Shown here one piece after another: positions 24,182 to 32,911 of a stretch of DNA of 64,000 bases; positions within the stretch are counted from its first letter, which is position 1, and the number at the start of each line of letters is the position of its first letter. The stretch is from Paenibacillus sp. FJAT-29882. GTDB lineage: Bacteria; Bacillota; Bacilli; Bacillales; DSM-1321. The stretch covers positions 1 through 64,000 of the forward strand of contig NZ_LMVB01000003.1 of assembly GCF_001510645.1 (NCBI RefSeq), given 5' to 3'. A program made the position numbers and the translations under genes. The notes beneath the pieces are model-generated. The model was not told where the DNA came from. It made no database searches and saw nothing but the letters and a program-made list of their open reading frames with translations.

Positions 24182-25300
24182 ATGCATACAAATCAAATAG
24201 TAACACAAAAAAGTGAAGTTAGAAATATTCCGACAACAATGAAAGCGGTTGTTGCGTACTCGCCTGGTGACTACCGCCTGGAGGAAGTGGCAGTTCCTCA
24301 AATTAACGATGGAGAAATACTCGTTAAAGTGGAGGCATGTGGTATTTGTGCAGGAGATTTGAAAGCGTTTGATGGAGCACCAAGCTTCTGGGGAGATGAA
24401 ACACAGCCTGCGTACATTAAAGCACCGATGATTCCGGGACATGAATTTATCGGACATGTTGTAGCACTTGGTGAAGGTGTGAAAGGTGATTTTAAAATTG
24501 GTGATCGTATTATTTCAGAACAAATTGTTCCTTGCTGGGACTGCCGATTCTGTAACCGTGGACAATATTGGATGTGCGAAAAGCATGATTTATATGGTTT
24601 CCAGAATAATGTGAATGGTGCGATGGCGGAGTATATGAAATTTACAAAAGAAGCCATTAACTATAAAGTGCCGGAAGATCTTCCGATTGAAAAGGCAATT
24701 TTAATCGAGCCTTATGCGTGTTCTTATCATGCTGTAGAACGTGCACAAGTCCAGTTGGATGATGTGGTTGTGTTGGCAGGAGCAGGAACACTTGGACTTG
24801 GAATGATCGGTGCGATCAAAAAGTCAGGAGCGGGTAAATTAATCGTGCTAGATTTGAATGAAGATCGTCTTGAAATGGCAAAAAATTTCGGTGCTGACCT
24901 AGTATTGAATCCGGCGAAAGACGATGTGGATGCAATTGTAAAGGAACTAACAGATGGTTATGGCTGTGATATTTATATTGAAGCAACAGGTGCTCAAAAA
25001 TCAGTAGAACAAGGATTGAAAATGATTCGTAAGCTGGGTCGATTTGTTGAATTCAGTGTATTTAAAGATCCTGTTACAGTTGACTGGAGTATTATTAGTG
25101 ATCGGAAAGAGCTTGATGTACTTGGCTCTCACCTTGGACCATATTGCTATGAACCCGTTATGAAGGGGATTGCGAATGGAGACCTTCCGACTGATGGCGT
25201 TGTCACGCACGTGTTGCCACTTGAAAAATTTGCGGAAGGGTTCCAACTTGTGAAAAATGGAGCGGAGTCATTAAAAGTAGTACTTAATCCCAATCTGTAA
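24182..25300 (+). CDS. Zinc-type polyol dehydrogenase, candidate erythritol/L-threitol dehydrogenase
   Basis: 372 aa MDR protein. Catalytic zinc ligands: C in EACGICAGD, H and E in PGHEFIGH; structural zinc cysteines in CWDCRFCNRGQYWMC. Rossmann GAGTLGLG (near 203) with acidic VLDLNEDR favours NAD. It starts at ATG 24182 with AAGAGGAG nine bases upstream. The family includes sorbitol, threonine and butanediol dehydrogenases; within this gene set the closest functional parallel is EltD, which oxidises erythritol and L-threitol to L-erythrulose. Followed by a terminator, then the permease gene. Confidence 0.85.
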   Translation: MHTNQIVTQKSEVRNIPTTMKAVVAYSPGDYRLEEVAVPQINDGEILVKVEACGICAGDLKAFDGAPSFWGDETQPAYIKAPMIPGHEFIGHVVALGEGVKGDFKIGDRIISEQIVPCWDCRFCNRGQYWMCEKHDLYGFQNNVNGAMAEYMKFTKEAINYKVPEDLPIEKAILIEPYACSYHAVERAQVQLDDVVVLAGAGTLGLGMIGAIKKSGAGKLIVLDLNEDRLEMAKNFGADLVLNPAKDDVDAIVKELTDGYGCDIYIEATGAQKSVEQGLKMIRKLGRFVEFSVFKDPVTVDWSIISDRKELDVLGSHLGPYCYEPVMKGIANGDLPTDGVVTHVLPLEKFAEGFQLVKNGAESLKVVLNPNL

Positions 25301-25318
25301 AAAAAGTGAATTTATTAT

Positions 25319-25351
25319 AGGTTCCTGTAACATGTCAGGGACCTTTTTTTA
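25319..25351 (+). terminator. Terminator between dehydrogenase and permease genes
   Basis: AGGTTCCTG, loop TAACATGT, CAGGGACCT, then TTTTTTT. Only 20 bases before the permease start, so partial termination could set the permease level. Confidence 0.8.
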
Positions 25352-25370
25352 AAAAGGAGGAGGTAAAGGG

Positions 25371-26633
25371 ATGAATAAAGGACTTTTGGGCAAGCTTGGC
25401 ATGGATTCTAAAATGGCCATGGGATTTATAGGTATCTTACTGTTTATGATGGGGGATGGGCTCGAACAAGGATGGCTTTCTTCCTATTTAATTGATAACG
25501 GTCTGACTATTCAACAATCCGCACTGCTATTTAGTGTATACGGTTTCGCCGTGGCGATTGCGGCATGGTTTTCAGGTGTACTTGCTGAAGTTTTAGGTCC
25601 GCGTAAAACCATGACAATAGGCGTCGTTTTATTTGTTATTGGAACCGTTATCTTTTTAACTGTCGGTCTTAAAACGATGAATTTGGCTGTTATGATTCCA
25701 ACTTATTCACTTCGTGGGCTTGGATATCCGTTATTTGCTTACTCATTCCTTGTTTGGCTGACGTATTACGCACCAGCTGAAAAGCTTGGAACGGCTGTAG
25801 GTTGGTTCTGGGTATCGTTTGCCGCTGGATTAAACGTTCTTGGTGCTTATTATTCAAGTTTTGTTTTGCCGTACTTGGGAGAAATGAAAACGCTTTGGAG
25901 TGCGTTGATTTTTGTAGCACTAGGAGCCATTCTTGCGATTCTTTTAAATAAAGATGATGGTAGTAATAGAAAAACATTCGAGACAAAAGCGGACATGATT
26001 AAATATCTTTCAAAAGGAATTACTATAGCATTTGAAAGACCGAAAGTCGGCCTTGGAGGAATTGTTCGAACGATTAATACTGCGGGGGCATACGGACTGG
26101 TTGTTTTTCTTCCTGCGTATATGATAGAAATTGGTTTTACGCGGACAGAATGGCTACAAATTTATGGTGCACTTTGGACAAGCAATGTAATCTTTAATAT
26201 CATTTGGGGCGTTGTTGGAGATAAACTGGGGTGGAGAAATACTGTGATGTGGTTCGGTGGTGTGGGCTGTGCGATCACGATCATGACTCTTTATTATATT
26301 CCAAAGTTCATGGGACCCAATTATTTGGCCACAATCATTGTTGCGATATGTTTCGGTGCATGTGTGGCAGCATTCGTACCGCTTTCTGCCCTCATACCAT
26401 CACTTGCTCCTGAAAATCGGGGAGCTGCGATGTCTATTTTAAATCTTGGTGCTGGCTTAAGCACGTTTGTTGGCCCGGCGATTGTTGGTCTGTTTATTGG
26501 AAGTGTAGGTACAGTAGGTATTCTATGGATTTATTCAGGACTATATTTATTAAGCGCGTTTATAATGAGGTTTGTTACACTTCCGAAAAAGGCAGAAAAC
26601 ATTAATAACTTATCAGATGTTCAGGCTGTTTAA
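25371..26633 (+). CDS. MFS polyol permease, RbtT/DalT/CsbX type
   Basis: 420 aa, twelve membrane helices. The N-terminal GDGLEQGWLSSYLIDNGLTIQQSA and FSVYGFAVAIAAWFSG are characteristic of the ribitol/arabitol permease group. RGLGYPLFAYSFLVWLTYY and PSLAPENRGAAMSILNLGAGLSTFVGPAI follow. Proton-coupled uptake of a polyol is expected. It lies between the second dehydrogenase gene and the kinase operon, separated from both by terminators, so it is probably read from readthrough of the upstream unit. Confidence 0.88.
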   Translation: MNKGLLGKLGMDSKMAMGFIGILLFMMGDGLEQGWLSSYLIDNGLTIQQSALLFSVYGFAVAIAAWFSGVLAEVLGPRKTMTIGVVLFVIGTVIFLTVGLKTMNLAVMIPTYSLRGLGYPLFAYSFLVWLTYYAPAEKLGTAVGWFWVSFAAGLNVLGAYYSSFVLPYLGEMKTLWSALIFVALGAILAILLNKDDGSNRKTFETKADMIKYLSKGITIAFERPKVGLGGIVRTINTAGAYGLVVFLPAYMIEIGFTRTEWLQIYGALWTSNVIFNIIWGVVGDKLGWRNTVMWFGGVGCAITIMTLYYIPKFMGPNYLATIIVAICFGACVAAFVPLSALIPSLAPENRGAAMSILNLGAGLSTFVGPAIVGLFIGSVGTVGILWIYSGLYLLSAFIMRFVTLPKKAENINNLSDVQAV

Positions 26634-26647
26634 TAAAAAGAATGAAT

Positions 26648-26679
26648 GAGAACATCTTATAGATGTTCTCTCTTTTTTT
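26648..26679 (+). terminator. Terminator after permease gene
   Basis: GAGAACATCT, loop TAT, AGATGTTCTC: perfect ten-base stem, then TCTTTTTTT. Confidence 0.9.
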
Positions 26680-26687
26680 ATATAAAT

Positions 26688-26711
26688 GAAAATAATCGAA
26701 AATAAAAGAAA
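26688..26711 (+). promoter_or_regulatory. Proposed DeoR site 2 (GAAA repeats)
   Basis: GAAA at 26688, 26698 and 26708, exactly 10 bases apart, immediately before TTGACA (26719-26724), the -35 of the isomerase-kinase operon. The clearest of the four sites. Confidence 0.65.
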
Positions 26712-26791
26712 GTAAATGTTGACATATCGATAATAAAATGAAAAAATAAACCTAAGAATAAAACAAGAAAATATGGAAGGGACGATGTATA

Positions 26792-27256
26792 ATGAAAATT
26801 GGATTAGGTTCTGATCATAACGCATTTGATATGAAAAATAGCTTGAAGAAGTATATTGAGGAGTTAGGACACGAAGTTGTCGATTATGGATCTGATGATT
26901 CTTGTACAGAAATCGATTATCCAGGTGTTGCATTTCAAGCTTCAAACGATATTAATGAGCAAGAAATAGATCGGGCTATTCTTGTTTGTGGAACTGGAAT
27001 TGGTATGGCGATTGCGGCTGGAAAGGTACCTGGCATTCGCGCGGCATTATGCCACGATACGTATTCGGCAGAGCGTGCTCAAAAGAGCAATGATGCACAG
27101 GTGTTAACAATGGGAGCAAAAGTGATTGGAATTGAACCGGCTAAAAACGTTGTAAAGGCATATTTAGAGTCCGACTTCCCAGGCGGTAACTCAGCGAGGA
27201 AAATACAACAAATTATGGATAAAGAACAGGAATTTCTGAAAGGAGCAGGAGTATGA
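26792..27256 (+). CDS. RpiB/LacAB-like sugar-phosphate isomerase
   Basis: 154 aa. RpiB fold with GSDHNAFDMK at the start, active-site Cys in LVCGTGIGMAIAAGK, and His in ALCHDTYSAERAQKSNDAQ. The enzyme interconverts aldose and ketose phosphates. The gene overlaps the DhaK-like gene by four bases (ATGA). In the mycobacterial tetritol pathway an RpiB homologue (DerI) converts D-erythrulose-4-phosphate to D-erythrose-4-phosphate, which fits this operon better than ribose-5-phosphate. Confidence 0.88.
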   Translation: MKIGLGSDHNAFDMKNSLKKYIEELGHEVVDYGSDDSCTEIDYPGVAFQASNDINEQEIDRAILVCGTGIGMAIAAGKVPGIRAALCHDTYSAERAQKSNDAQVLTMGAKVIGIEPAKNVVKAYLESDFPGGNSARKIQQIMDKEQEFLKGAGV

Positions 27257-28257
27257 AAAAGCTTATTAATAATCCGACAAAAGTTGTTGAAGAAATGATT
27301 GAAGGCTATGTGAAGGCATATCCCAATCATGTACGACAACTGACTGAAAATGAGCGTGCACTCGTTACGGCAAAAGAAACGCGCGAAGGAAAAGTGGGTG
27401 TATTAATTGGTGGCGGTTCCGGCCATGAGCCTGCTTTTATAGGATATGTTGGTGACGGCATGGCAGATGGTGTGGCTGTAGGGAATATTTTTGCTTCTCC
27501 ACCTCCAGATCCCATTTTGGAAGCGACGAAAGTAATCGATAAAGGCGAAGGTGTTATTTACGTATATGGCAACTATGCTGGAGATGTGATGAACTTCGGT
27601 ATGGCTGCAGAGCTAGCGGATCTTGAAAGCGGTATCCGTGTTGGGTCGGTTCTTGTGACAGATGACGTGGCATCTGCGCCAAAAGAAGAAAAAGAAAAGC
27701 GTAGAGGAATAGCTGGTGAGTTTTTTGTAACAAAAGCAGCGGGTGCAGCAGCAGATAAAGGGTATAACCTGGATGATGTTGTTCGTGTTGCACAAAAGGC
27801 AAACGATTACACACGTACAATGGGTGTAGGTTTAACACCTTGTTCACTTCCCCAGACGGGAAAACCGAGCTTTGTGCTTGCTGAAAATGAAATGGAAATT
27901 GGTCTTGGCCATCACGGTGAACCAGGAATTGAAAAAGGTGACTTGCAGCCTGCAGACCAAGTGGTAGATCGTCTTGTTCATGACATTTTAATGGATATGC
28001 CAATCGACTCAGGAGAAAAAGTAGCAGTTCTTGTAAACGGATTAGGTTCCACAACAAACATGGAACTTTATATAATGTTCAGACGTGTAGAACAAATTTT
28101 GAGCGAAAAAGGGATTGAGATTCACCGCTCTTACGTTGGTAGTTATAGCACGTCACTTGAGATGGGCGGCGCATCTGTCACGATTACAAAATTAGACGAA
28201 GAGTTGGCAGCGTTTATTGATCATCCAGCAGACTGTCCAATGTACGTTCAAAAATAA
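27253..28257 (+). CDS. DhaK-like ketose kinase, substrate-binding subunit
   Basis: 334 aa, full-length DhaK. Motifs: GGGSGHEPAFIGYVGDGMADG (near 55), GNYAGDVMNF, the covalent-binding histidine in GLGHHGEPG (near 218) and LVNGLGSTTNMELYI. DhaK forms a hemiaminal with dihydroxyacetone or related ketoses such as erythrulose. It pairs with the DhaL-like subunit 13 bases downstream. No DhaM phosphotransferase gene is present, so ATP rather than PEP-PTS is the likely donor. Candidate erythrulose kinase. Confidence 0.88.
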   Translation: MKKLINNPTKVVEEMIEGYVKAYPNHVRQLTENERALVTAKETREGKVGVLIGGGSGHEPAFIGYVGDGMADGVAVGNIFASPPPDPILEATKVIDKGEGVIYVYGNYAGDVMNFGMAAELADLESGIRVGSVLVTDDVASAPKEEKEKRRGIAGEFFVTKAAGAAADKGYNLDDVVRVAQKANDYTRTMGVGLTPCSLPQTGKPSFVLAENEMEIGLGHHGEPGIEKGDLQPADQVVDRLVHDILMDMPIDSGEKVAVLVNGLGSTTNMELYIMFRRVEQILSEKGIEIHRSYVGSYSTSLEMGGASVTITKLDEELAAFIDHPADCPMYVQK

Positions 28258-28270
28258 GGAGGAACCCGCA

Positions 28271-28921
28271 ATGAAAATAACAGCTGAAGAAATTAAAGTA
28301 TTTTTGAAAAATGTTGTAACAATGATAGAAGAAGAAAAAGATTATTTATGCGAGCTCGATCGGAAACTCGGAGACGGTGACCACGGTGTGACAATGTCAA
28401 TTGGCTGGCAGGCTGTGAATGAAAAGCTTGAAGGCGACTTGAAAGAGGAACAAGATTGCGGCAAAATTAGTATCGTGACAGGACGTACCTTTTTAAGTGC
28501 AGTTGGTTCTTCAGTCGGCCCGCTTTATGCAACGGGCTTTATGAGAGGGGCAAAAGCATTCCAGGGGAAATCTGAATTATCAGGTGAAGATTTGAAGGAT
28601 TTCTGGATTGCGTTTATTGAGGGAATTAAAGAGCGTGGGAAAGCAGAAGTTGGCGATAAAACGATGATTGACACGCTACAACCGGCACTTGAAAGTCTAC
28701 AATCTAATTTTGGGAAATCGAACGACTTTTTATCAGCTTTTGAAAGTGTTGTACAAGCGGCTGAAAAAGGAATGGAATCTACAAAAGACATTTTGTCTAA
28801 ACGCGGACGTTCTAGTCGTCTTGGAGAACGGTCTCTCGGTACGATAGATCCTGGTGCAGCATCATCGTTTATGATTCTAAAAACCTTTTTAACGACAATT
28901 AAATCTGCCCAAGTAGCATAA
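28271..28921 (+). CDS. DhaL-like kinase, nucleotide-binding subunit
   Basis: 216 aa from ATG 28271 (AAGGAGGA upstream). The metal-binding aspartates lie in ELDRKLGDGDHGVTMSIGW; the ATP cap and Gly-rich turns are LSAVGSSVGPLYATGFMRG, KTMIDTLQPA and TIDPGAASS. It supplies the Mg-ATP half of a two-subunit dihydroxyacetone-type kinase. DhaL in ATP-dependent systems works without DhaM when fused to or paired with DhaK in this way. Confidence 0.88.
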   Translation: MKITAEEIKVFLKNVVTMIEEEKDYLCELDRKLGDGDHGVTMSIGWQAVNEKLEGDLKEEQDCGKISIVTGRTFLSAVGSSVGPLYATGFMRGAKAFQGKSELSGEDLKDFWIAFIEGIKERGKAEVGDKTMIDTLQPALESLQSNFGKSNDFLSAFESVVQAAEKGMESTKDILSKRGRSSRLGERSLGTIDPGAASSFMILKTFLTTIKSAQVA

Positions 28922-29036
28922 TTAAGAAGTTTTTTTACTCAATGAAACACTACTGGTAGGACAGTTGAATGTATAGATAGAACGCACTAAATAATCCATA
29001 GGAATTTATTCTACTGAATATAAGGGGGTGAGTTCA

Positions 29037-29996
29037 TTGTCTGGATTAACTATTGAACAGAAAGAAAATATTCAGTCACTGGCTGGAGCATTTCTAACAG
29101 TTTCCCAAAAAGCAGCCGTTGCTGCGTATCCGTGGATTGGAAAAGGGAATAAAAACGAAGCGGACGGTGCAGGTACCGAAGCCATGAGAAATGAAATGAA
29201 CTGTATAAATATGAATGCAGTGATTGTTATTGGTGAAGGAGAAATGGACGAAGCACCGATGCTGTATATTGGTGAAAGACTCGGTGTGGGAAATGGACCT
29301 GATGTTGACATTGCGGTCGATCCCGTCGAAGGAACGACGCTTGTTTCAAAAGGACAGGATAACTCACTGGCGGTCATTGCGGTTGCAGAGAAGGGAACCC
29401 TTTTACATGCACCAGATATGTATATGGAAAAGATAGCAGTCGGACCTAAAGCGAAAGGCTGTATAGATATAACAGCTTCCCTTACAGAAAATATGAAAGC
29501 TGTTGCAAAAGCTCTTGGAAAAGATATTAGTGAGCTGACGGTGATGATGCAAGATCGTCCACGCCATGATTATTTAATAAAGCAAGTCTTTGAAGTCGGT
29601 GCTAAAGTACGCTTATTTTCAGACGTTGACATAACAGGAGCAATCGCAACGGCAATTGAAGAGCTCGATGTGGATATTCTTGTCGGTACAGGTGGTGCAC
29701 CGGAAGGAGTGATTGCGGCTGTTGCGTTAAAGTGCCTCGGCGGTGATTTTCAGGCTAGACTTGTTCCAGAAACAGAAGAAGAGACGGAACGATGTATCAA
29801 GATGGGACTGGTAAATCCAAGTGCTGTATTGACGATGGATCAAATTGTGAAATCCAATGACTGCTTTTTTGTAGCTACGGGCATTACTGATGGTCTTCTT
29901 TTGAAGGGTGTTCATAAAAAAGAGACGGATAAAGTTTCAACACATTCCTTTGTTGCAACAATGAACCATTCGCATTTTATTGAAGCACGTCATTAG
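29037..29996 (+). CDS. glpX: GlpX-type fructose-1,6- / sedoheptulose-1,7-bisphosphatase
   Basis: 319 aa from TTG 29037 (AAGGGGG eight bases upstream; GTG at 29028 overlaps that site). Class II FBPase motifs: GKGNKNEADGAGTEAMR, VIGEGEMDEAPML (metal acids), DPVEGTTL, and GTGGAPEGVIAA. Located 115 bases after dhaL in the same direction with no terminator between. If the operon yields erythrose-4-phosphate, aldolase would form sedoheptulose bisphosphate with DHAP and GlpX would hydrolyse it, feeding the pentose phosphate pathway. Confidence 0.9.
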   Translation: MSGLTIEQKENIQSLAGAFLTVSQKAAVAAYPWIGKGNKNEADGAGTEAMRNEMNCINMNAVIVIGEGEMDEAPMLYIGERLGVGNGPDVDIAVDPVEGTTLVSKGQDNSLAVIAVAEKGTLLHAPDMYMEKIAVGPKAKGCIDITASLTENMKAVAKALGKDISELTVMMQDRPRHDYLIKQVFEVGAKVRLFSDVDITGAIATAIEELDVDILVGTGGAPEGVIAAVALKCLGGDFQARLVPETEEETERCIKMGLVNPSAVLTMDQIVKSNDCFFVATGITDGLLLKGVHKKETDKVSTHSFVATMNHSHFIEARH

Positions 29997-30051
29997 GGGC
30001 TCTTAAGTTGAAAAACGGTGGAACATTGGCAACGATTATAAAATGAAAACA

Positions 30052-30090
30052 AGCAAAAAAGAGAGGACCTGCTGTTTCTCTCTTTTTTGC
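30052..30090. terminator. Bidirectional terminator, glpX / bshB2
   Basis: GCAAAAAAGAGAG, loop, CTCTCTTTTTTGC: perfect stem with A and T runs, between convergent glpX and bshB2. Confidence 0.9.
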
Positions 30091-30096
30091 TCTTTC

Positions 30097-30771
30097 TCAT
30101 TTCTCTGGCCATTGATAAGTCCAGAGTCTTTCTTTTTGAATCCAGCCAAGCAGCTCAGGATCTTCAACCTCAAGTTTTTCAGCCCATGTGGCAAGCATGG
30201 CTTCGGTTTGTGAACGGTGTGCTTTCATGGCGGCTATCTTCTTGTCTTGTACTGGGGTAATATCATGGATGATATCAGGTTCACCCAGTTCAGCCACACA
30301 GTTGTTTGAAAAGGCCACACATTGAAGCTTTGGCTGCTGGTTGACCGGTAATGCTTCTACAGCGCGCACGACTGCCCGAGCAGTAGCTTCGTGATCAGGG
30401 TGAACGCTGTAGCCGGGATAAAACGTGATGATTAGTGACGGTGTTAGTTCTTGTATGAGGGAAGAGATTCTGTCAGTGAGTTCGCCATCATCCTCAAATT
30501 CAACGGTTTTATCACGTAATCCAAGCATTCTTAAATCTGTAATCCCTAGTGAATCCGCAGCATCTTGTAATTCCTTTTTGCGAATTTTAGGAAGTGATTC
30601 TCTAGTAGCGAAAGGGGGATTTCCAAGATTACGTCCCATTTCACCAAGAGTCAAGCAGGCATATGTAACAGGCGTACCGCTTTCTATATATGAAGCAATC
30701 GTTCCTGAAACGCCAAATGCTTCATCATCTGGATGTGGAAATACGACTAGTACTTGTTTTTCTTTTTCCAA
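30097..30771 (-). CDS. bshB2: Bacillithiol N-acetylglucosaminyl-malate deacetylase
   Basis: 224 aa from TTG at 30771, preceded by AAAGGAG nine bases upstream; the in-frame ATG at 30780 touches that site. LmbE/PIG-L zinc deacetylase: VFPHPDDEAFG holds the His-Asp-Asp metal and catalytic residues, and YSVHPDHEATARAV the third histidine. It removes acetyl from GlcNAc-malate in bacillithiol synthesis. Nine bases after yojF, as in B. subtilis yojF-yojG. Confidence 0.9.
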   Translation of the reverse strand: MEKEKQVLVVFPHPDDEAFGVSGTIASYIESGTPVTYACLTLGEMGRNLGNPPFATRESLPKIRKKELQDAADSLGITDLRMLGLRDKTVEFEDDGELTDRISSLIQELTPSLIITFYPGYSVHPDHEATARAVVRAVEALPVNQQPKLQCVAFSNNCVAELGEPDIIHDITPVQDKKIAAMKAHRSQTEAMLATWAEKLEVEDPELLGWIQKERLWTYQWPEK

Positions 30772-30789
30772 AGCGATCATCTCCTTTTC

Positions 30790-31137
30790 TCATTCAAATG
30801 GCTGCAGGCTGATTTGTAAAGCAACAGCAAGTTTTCCTGTCGAATCCAGTCCAGCTAACAGCAGCCTTCCTTGTTCATCTATTTCGAAATGATTGAGTCC
30901 TTCGGCATACACCCAGCCAATTTCAAGCTTAAGTCCGACGCGGTACGGGTCATCGCCGACAATCTTTCCATGTTCGTACTGAACTTTGGCATTTCTGATA
31001 TAGGCACCTGCGGAAAAAAACGATTCATCATGGTGAGAGGCATACGCCCCATTTGTCGTTTCAAGATGAAGAAAAACATCTCTTTTGGCGAAAGTGTCAA
31101 TCGCGCGTTGTACTTCATCACGTTCAATTGGTTTCAT
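30790..31137 (-). CDS. yojF: YojF family protein
   Basis: 115 aa, DUF1806 type, cytosolic and mostly beta-rich (VFLHLETTNGAYASHHDESF). Function unknown; the conserved pairing with bshB2 suggests a role linked to bacillithiol. Start ATG with TAGGAGGA upstream. Confidence 0.88.
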   Translation of the reverse strand: MKPIERDEVQRAIDTFAKRDVFLHLETTNGAYASHHDESFFSAGAYIRNAKVQYEHGKIVGDDPYRVGLKLEIGWVYAEGLNHFEIDEQGRLLLAGLDSTGKLAVALQISLQPFE

Positions 31138-31274
31138 CTAATTTCCTCCTATGTCGGAGCGAATTATCGTATGATCTCGTCCGTCTACATGTTAGTATCT
31201 TACACACCATCTTACAAAAATAGCGGCAAAAAGTGAAATGATAAGACTATAGCTTGTGGTAAGGACCATTTAGA

Positions 31275-31312
31275 TGAAAAAAAGGCTTGTCCTCGAAATG
31301 AGGAAGCCTTCT
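31275..31312 (-). terminator. Terminator of pdxK
   Basis: Minus strand AAGGCTTCCTC, loop ATTTC, GAGGACAAGCCTT, then TTTTTTTC; 40 bases after the pdxK stop. Confidence 0.85.
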
Positions 31313-31351
31313 ATAGGTCCAGCAAAATGAGCCGGGTAGATCGATCATCTC

Positions 31352-32173
31352 TTATTCTTTGCTCGCTTTGCTGAATTCTTTGTAAGCCCCATGCATAACA
31401 GGACCTACATATTGATTAAGTCTCCATGAATGACGAATCGCTTCAGTGATGAATTCCTTCGCTGTGAAAATCGCCTCTTTCGGAGATTTTCCTTTTGCAA
31501 GCTCTGCTGTAATTGCAGCAGAGTATGTGCAGCCAGCTCCGTGTGTATAGGCTGTTTCGATTTTCTCTGATTCAAGAATTTCAAATTCTTTTCCATCATA
31601 CAGTAAGTCGATTGCTTTTTCATAATTAAGCTTGCTGCCGCCTTTAATTAATACATACTTAGCACCAATTTCATGGATCTTAACAGCTGCTTCTTTCATA
31701 TCGTCAATCGTTTGAATGGGCCCTGTTTGTGCTAATTGCCATGCTTCAAATAAGTTAGGCGTTATAACAGTTGCTCTTGGTGTTAAGATTTCGCGAAGTG
31801 CAACGGCTGTTTCAGGGTGTAACACTTCGTCTGTTCCTTTACAAACCATAACTGGATCAATCACGACATTTTTCAATCCATTTTCATCGATTGTACGTCC
31901 GACCAATTCAATGATTTCTACACTTCCAAGCATACCTGTTTTCATTGCATCAATGCCAACGGAAAGGATCGTTTCCAGTTGAGCTTCTAAAGCTTTAATA
32001 TCCTGTGGAAATACATTGTGATTCCAGTTATTCTTTGGATCCATCGTAGCAATAACTGTTAAAGCAGTCATACCATATACGCCCAGCTCTTGAAGTGTTT
32101 TTAAATCTGCTTGTATACCAGCTCCACCACTAGCATCCGAGCCTGCGATAGAAAGTGCCTTTTTCATCGTCAT
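31352..32173 (-). CDS. pdxK: Pyridoxal/pyridoxine kinase, ThiD-like
   Basis: 273 aa ribokinase-fold kinase. SIAGSDASGGAGIQADLKT at the N-terminus, VIDPVMVCKG, TPNLFEAWQL and the anion hole/catalytic THGAGCTYSAAI near 215. Very close to B. subtilis PdxK, which phosphorylates pyridoxal and pyridoxine (and HMP weakly). Monocistronic with its own terminator. Confidence 0.92.
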   Translation of the reverse strand: MTMKKALSIAGSDASGGAGIQADLKTLQELGVYGMTALTVIATMDPKNNWNHNVFPQDIKALEAQLETILSVGIDAMKTGMLGSVEIIELVGRTIDENGLKNVVIDPVMVCKGTDEVLHPETAVALREILTPRATVITPNLFEAWQLAQTGPIQTIDDMKEAAVKIHEIGAKYVLIKGGSKLNYEKAIDLLYDGKEFEILESEKIETAYTHGAGCTYSAAITAELAKGKSPKEAIFTAKEFITEAIRHSWRLNQYVGPVMHGAYKEFSKASKE

Positions 32174-32382
32174 GATTGAGTGACCCCCCAGGGAAGTATA
32201 TAAAATATTTTTTTAATTTCTGTTAATTAGTATAGCATAAACGATGATAAGTAAAACGAGGAAATGCTTGAATACGAAGAGATTTGTGCATGTTGTTTTA
32301 AAGTGATCAAGATTCAGAGGAATGGAACGCTAGATAGGTATTGTCAAAAAGGTTTTCTACATAGTAGTTAGAAAAAATCATG

Positions 32383-32433
32383 AAACAGGCCTGCCAATTT
32401 CCGCACTTAATTTGGAAAATGACAGGCCTGTTT
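32383..32433 (-). terminator. Hairpin after the general stress gene
   Basis: AAACAGGCCTG...CAGGCCTGTTT with an inner ATTTTCC/GGAAAAT stem; the T tract is weak. Located 30 bases past the stop of the gene at 32462. Confidence 0.65.
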
Positions 32434-32461
32434 AATTTGATTAGTGTTTGGAAGCTTCACT

Positions 32462-32791
32462 TTATTTCACGTCTGTGCTTGCTATGACAACTACCTTGCC
32501 TTTATCCAGTTCTTCTTCATACCGAGACGCTTCAGACTCAGTTAAGCCAAGATTCTCGAAGCGGTTACGTAGCTCATCTCCTCGGGATTTAAATAGATTC
32601 CCTATTGTATCTAAGAGGCCTTGCTCCTTCATTCCGATTTCTTCTGTGTTTGTAGCTTCAGTCAAATGCTCTGAGCGGTCTATATCATGAGCGAATAAGT
32701 AAATATTTTCCTTGTAAAATCCTGTCATTACCAACTGATCAATTCTTTCCTTTGCTTGTACGCCATTTTCTACAACATATACTTGATTCAT
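32462..32791 (-). CDS. General stress protein 17M-like (YflT domain)
   Basis: 109 aa, acidic. YVVENGVQAKERIDQLVMTGF and ENIYLFAHD are typical of the YflT/GsP17M domain, a small cytosolic fold found in SigB-controlled stress proteins. Ends EEELDKGKVVVIAS. I could not identify a convincing SigB promoter upstream, so the stress link rests on the family. Confidence 0.85.
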   Translation of the reverse strand: MNQVYVVENGVQAKERIDQLVMTGFYKENIYLFAHDIDRSEHLTEATNTEEIGMKEQGLLDTIGNLFKSRGDELRNRFENLGLTESEASRYEEELDKGKVVVIASTDVK

Positions 32792-32911
32792 AGTATAGTT
32801 CCTCCTTTAGTTTTTTTAAAATGAGTGTTTGTAAAAGTTTCTGTATGGTTATGTTCTATATATAGCCGCTTTTGCTAGAATTGAAACTTACTAATTAAAG
32901 GAAATTGAAAA

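Noticed and set aside
21826-26711. GAAA repeats considered as a CRISPR or microsatellite
   Set aside because: Units are only four bases, few in number, and always placed before promoters; no spacer-repeat structure exists. No CRISPR array was seen anywhere in the window.
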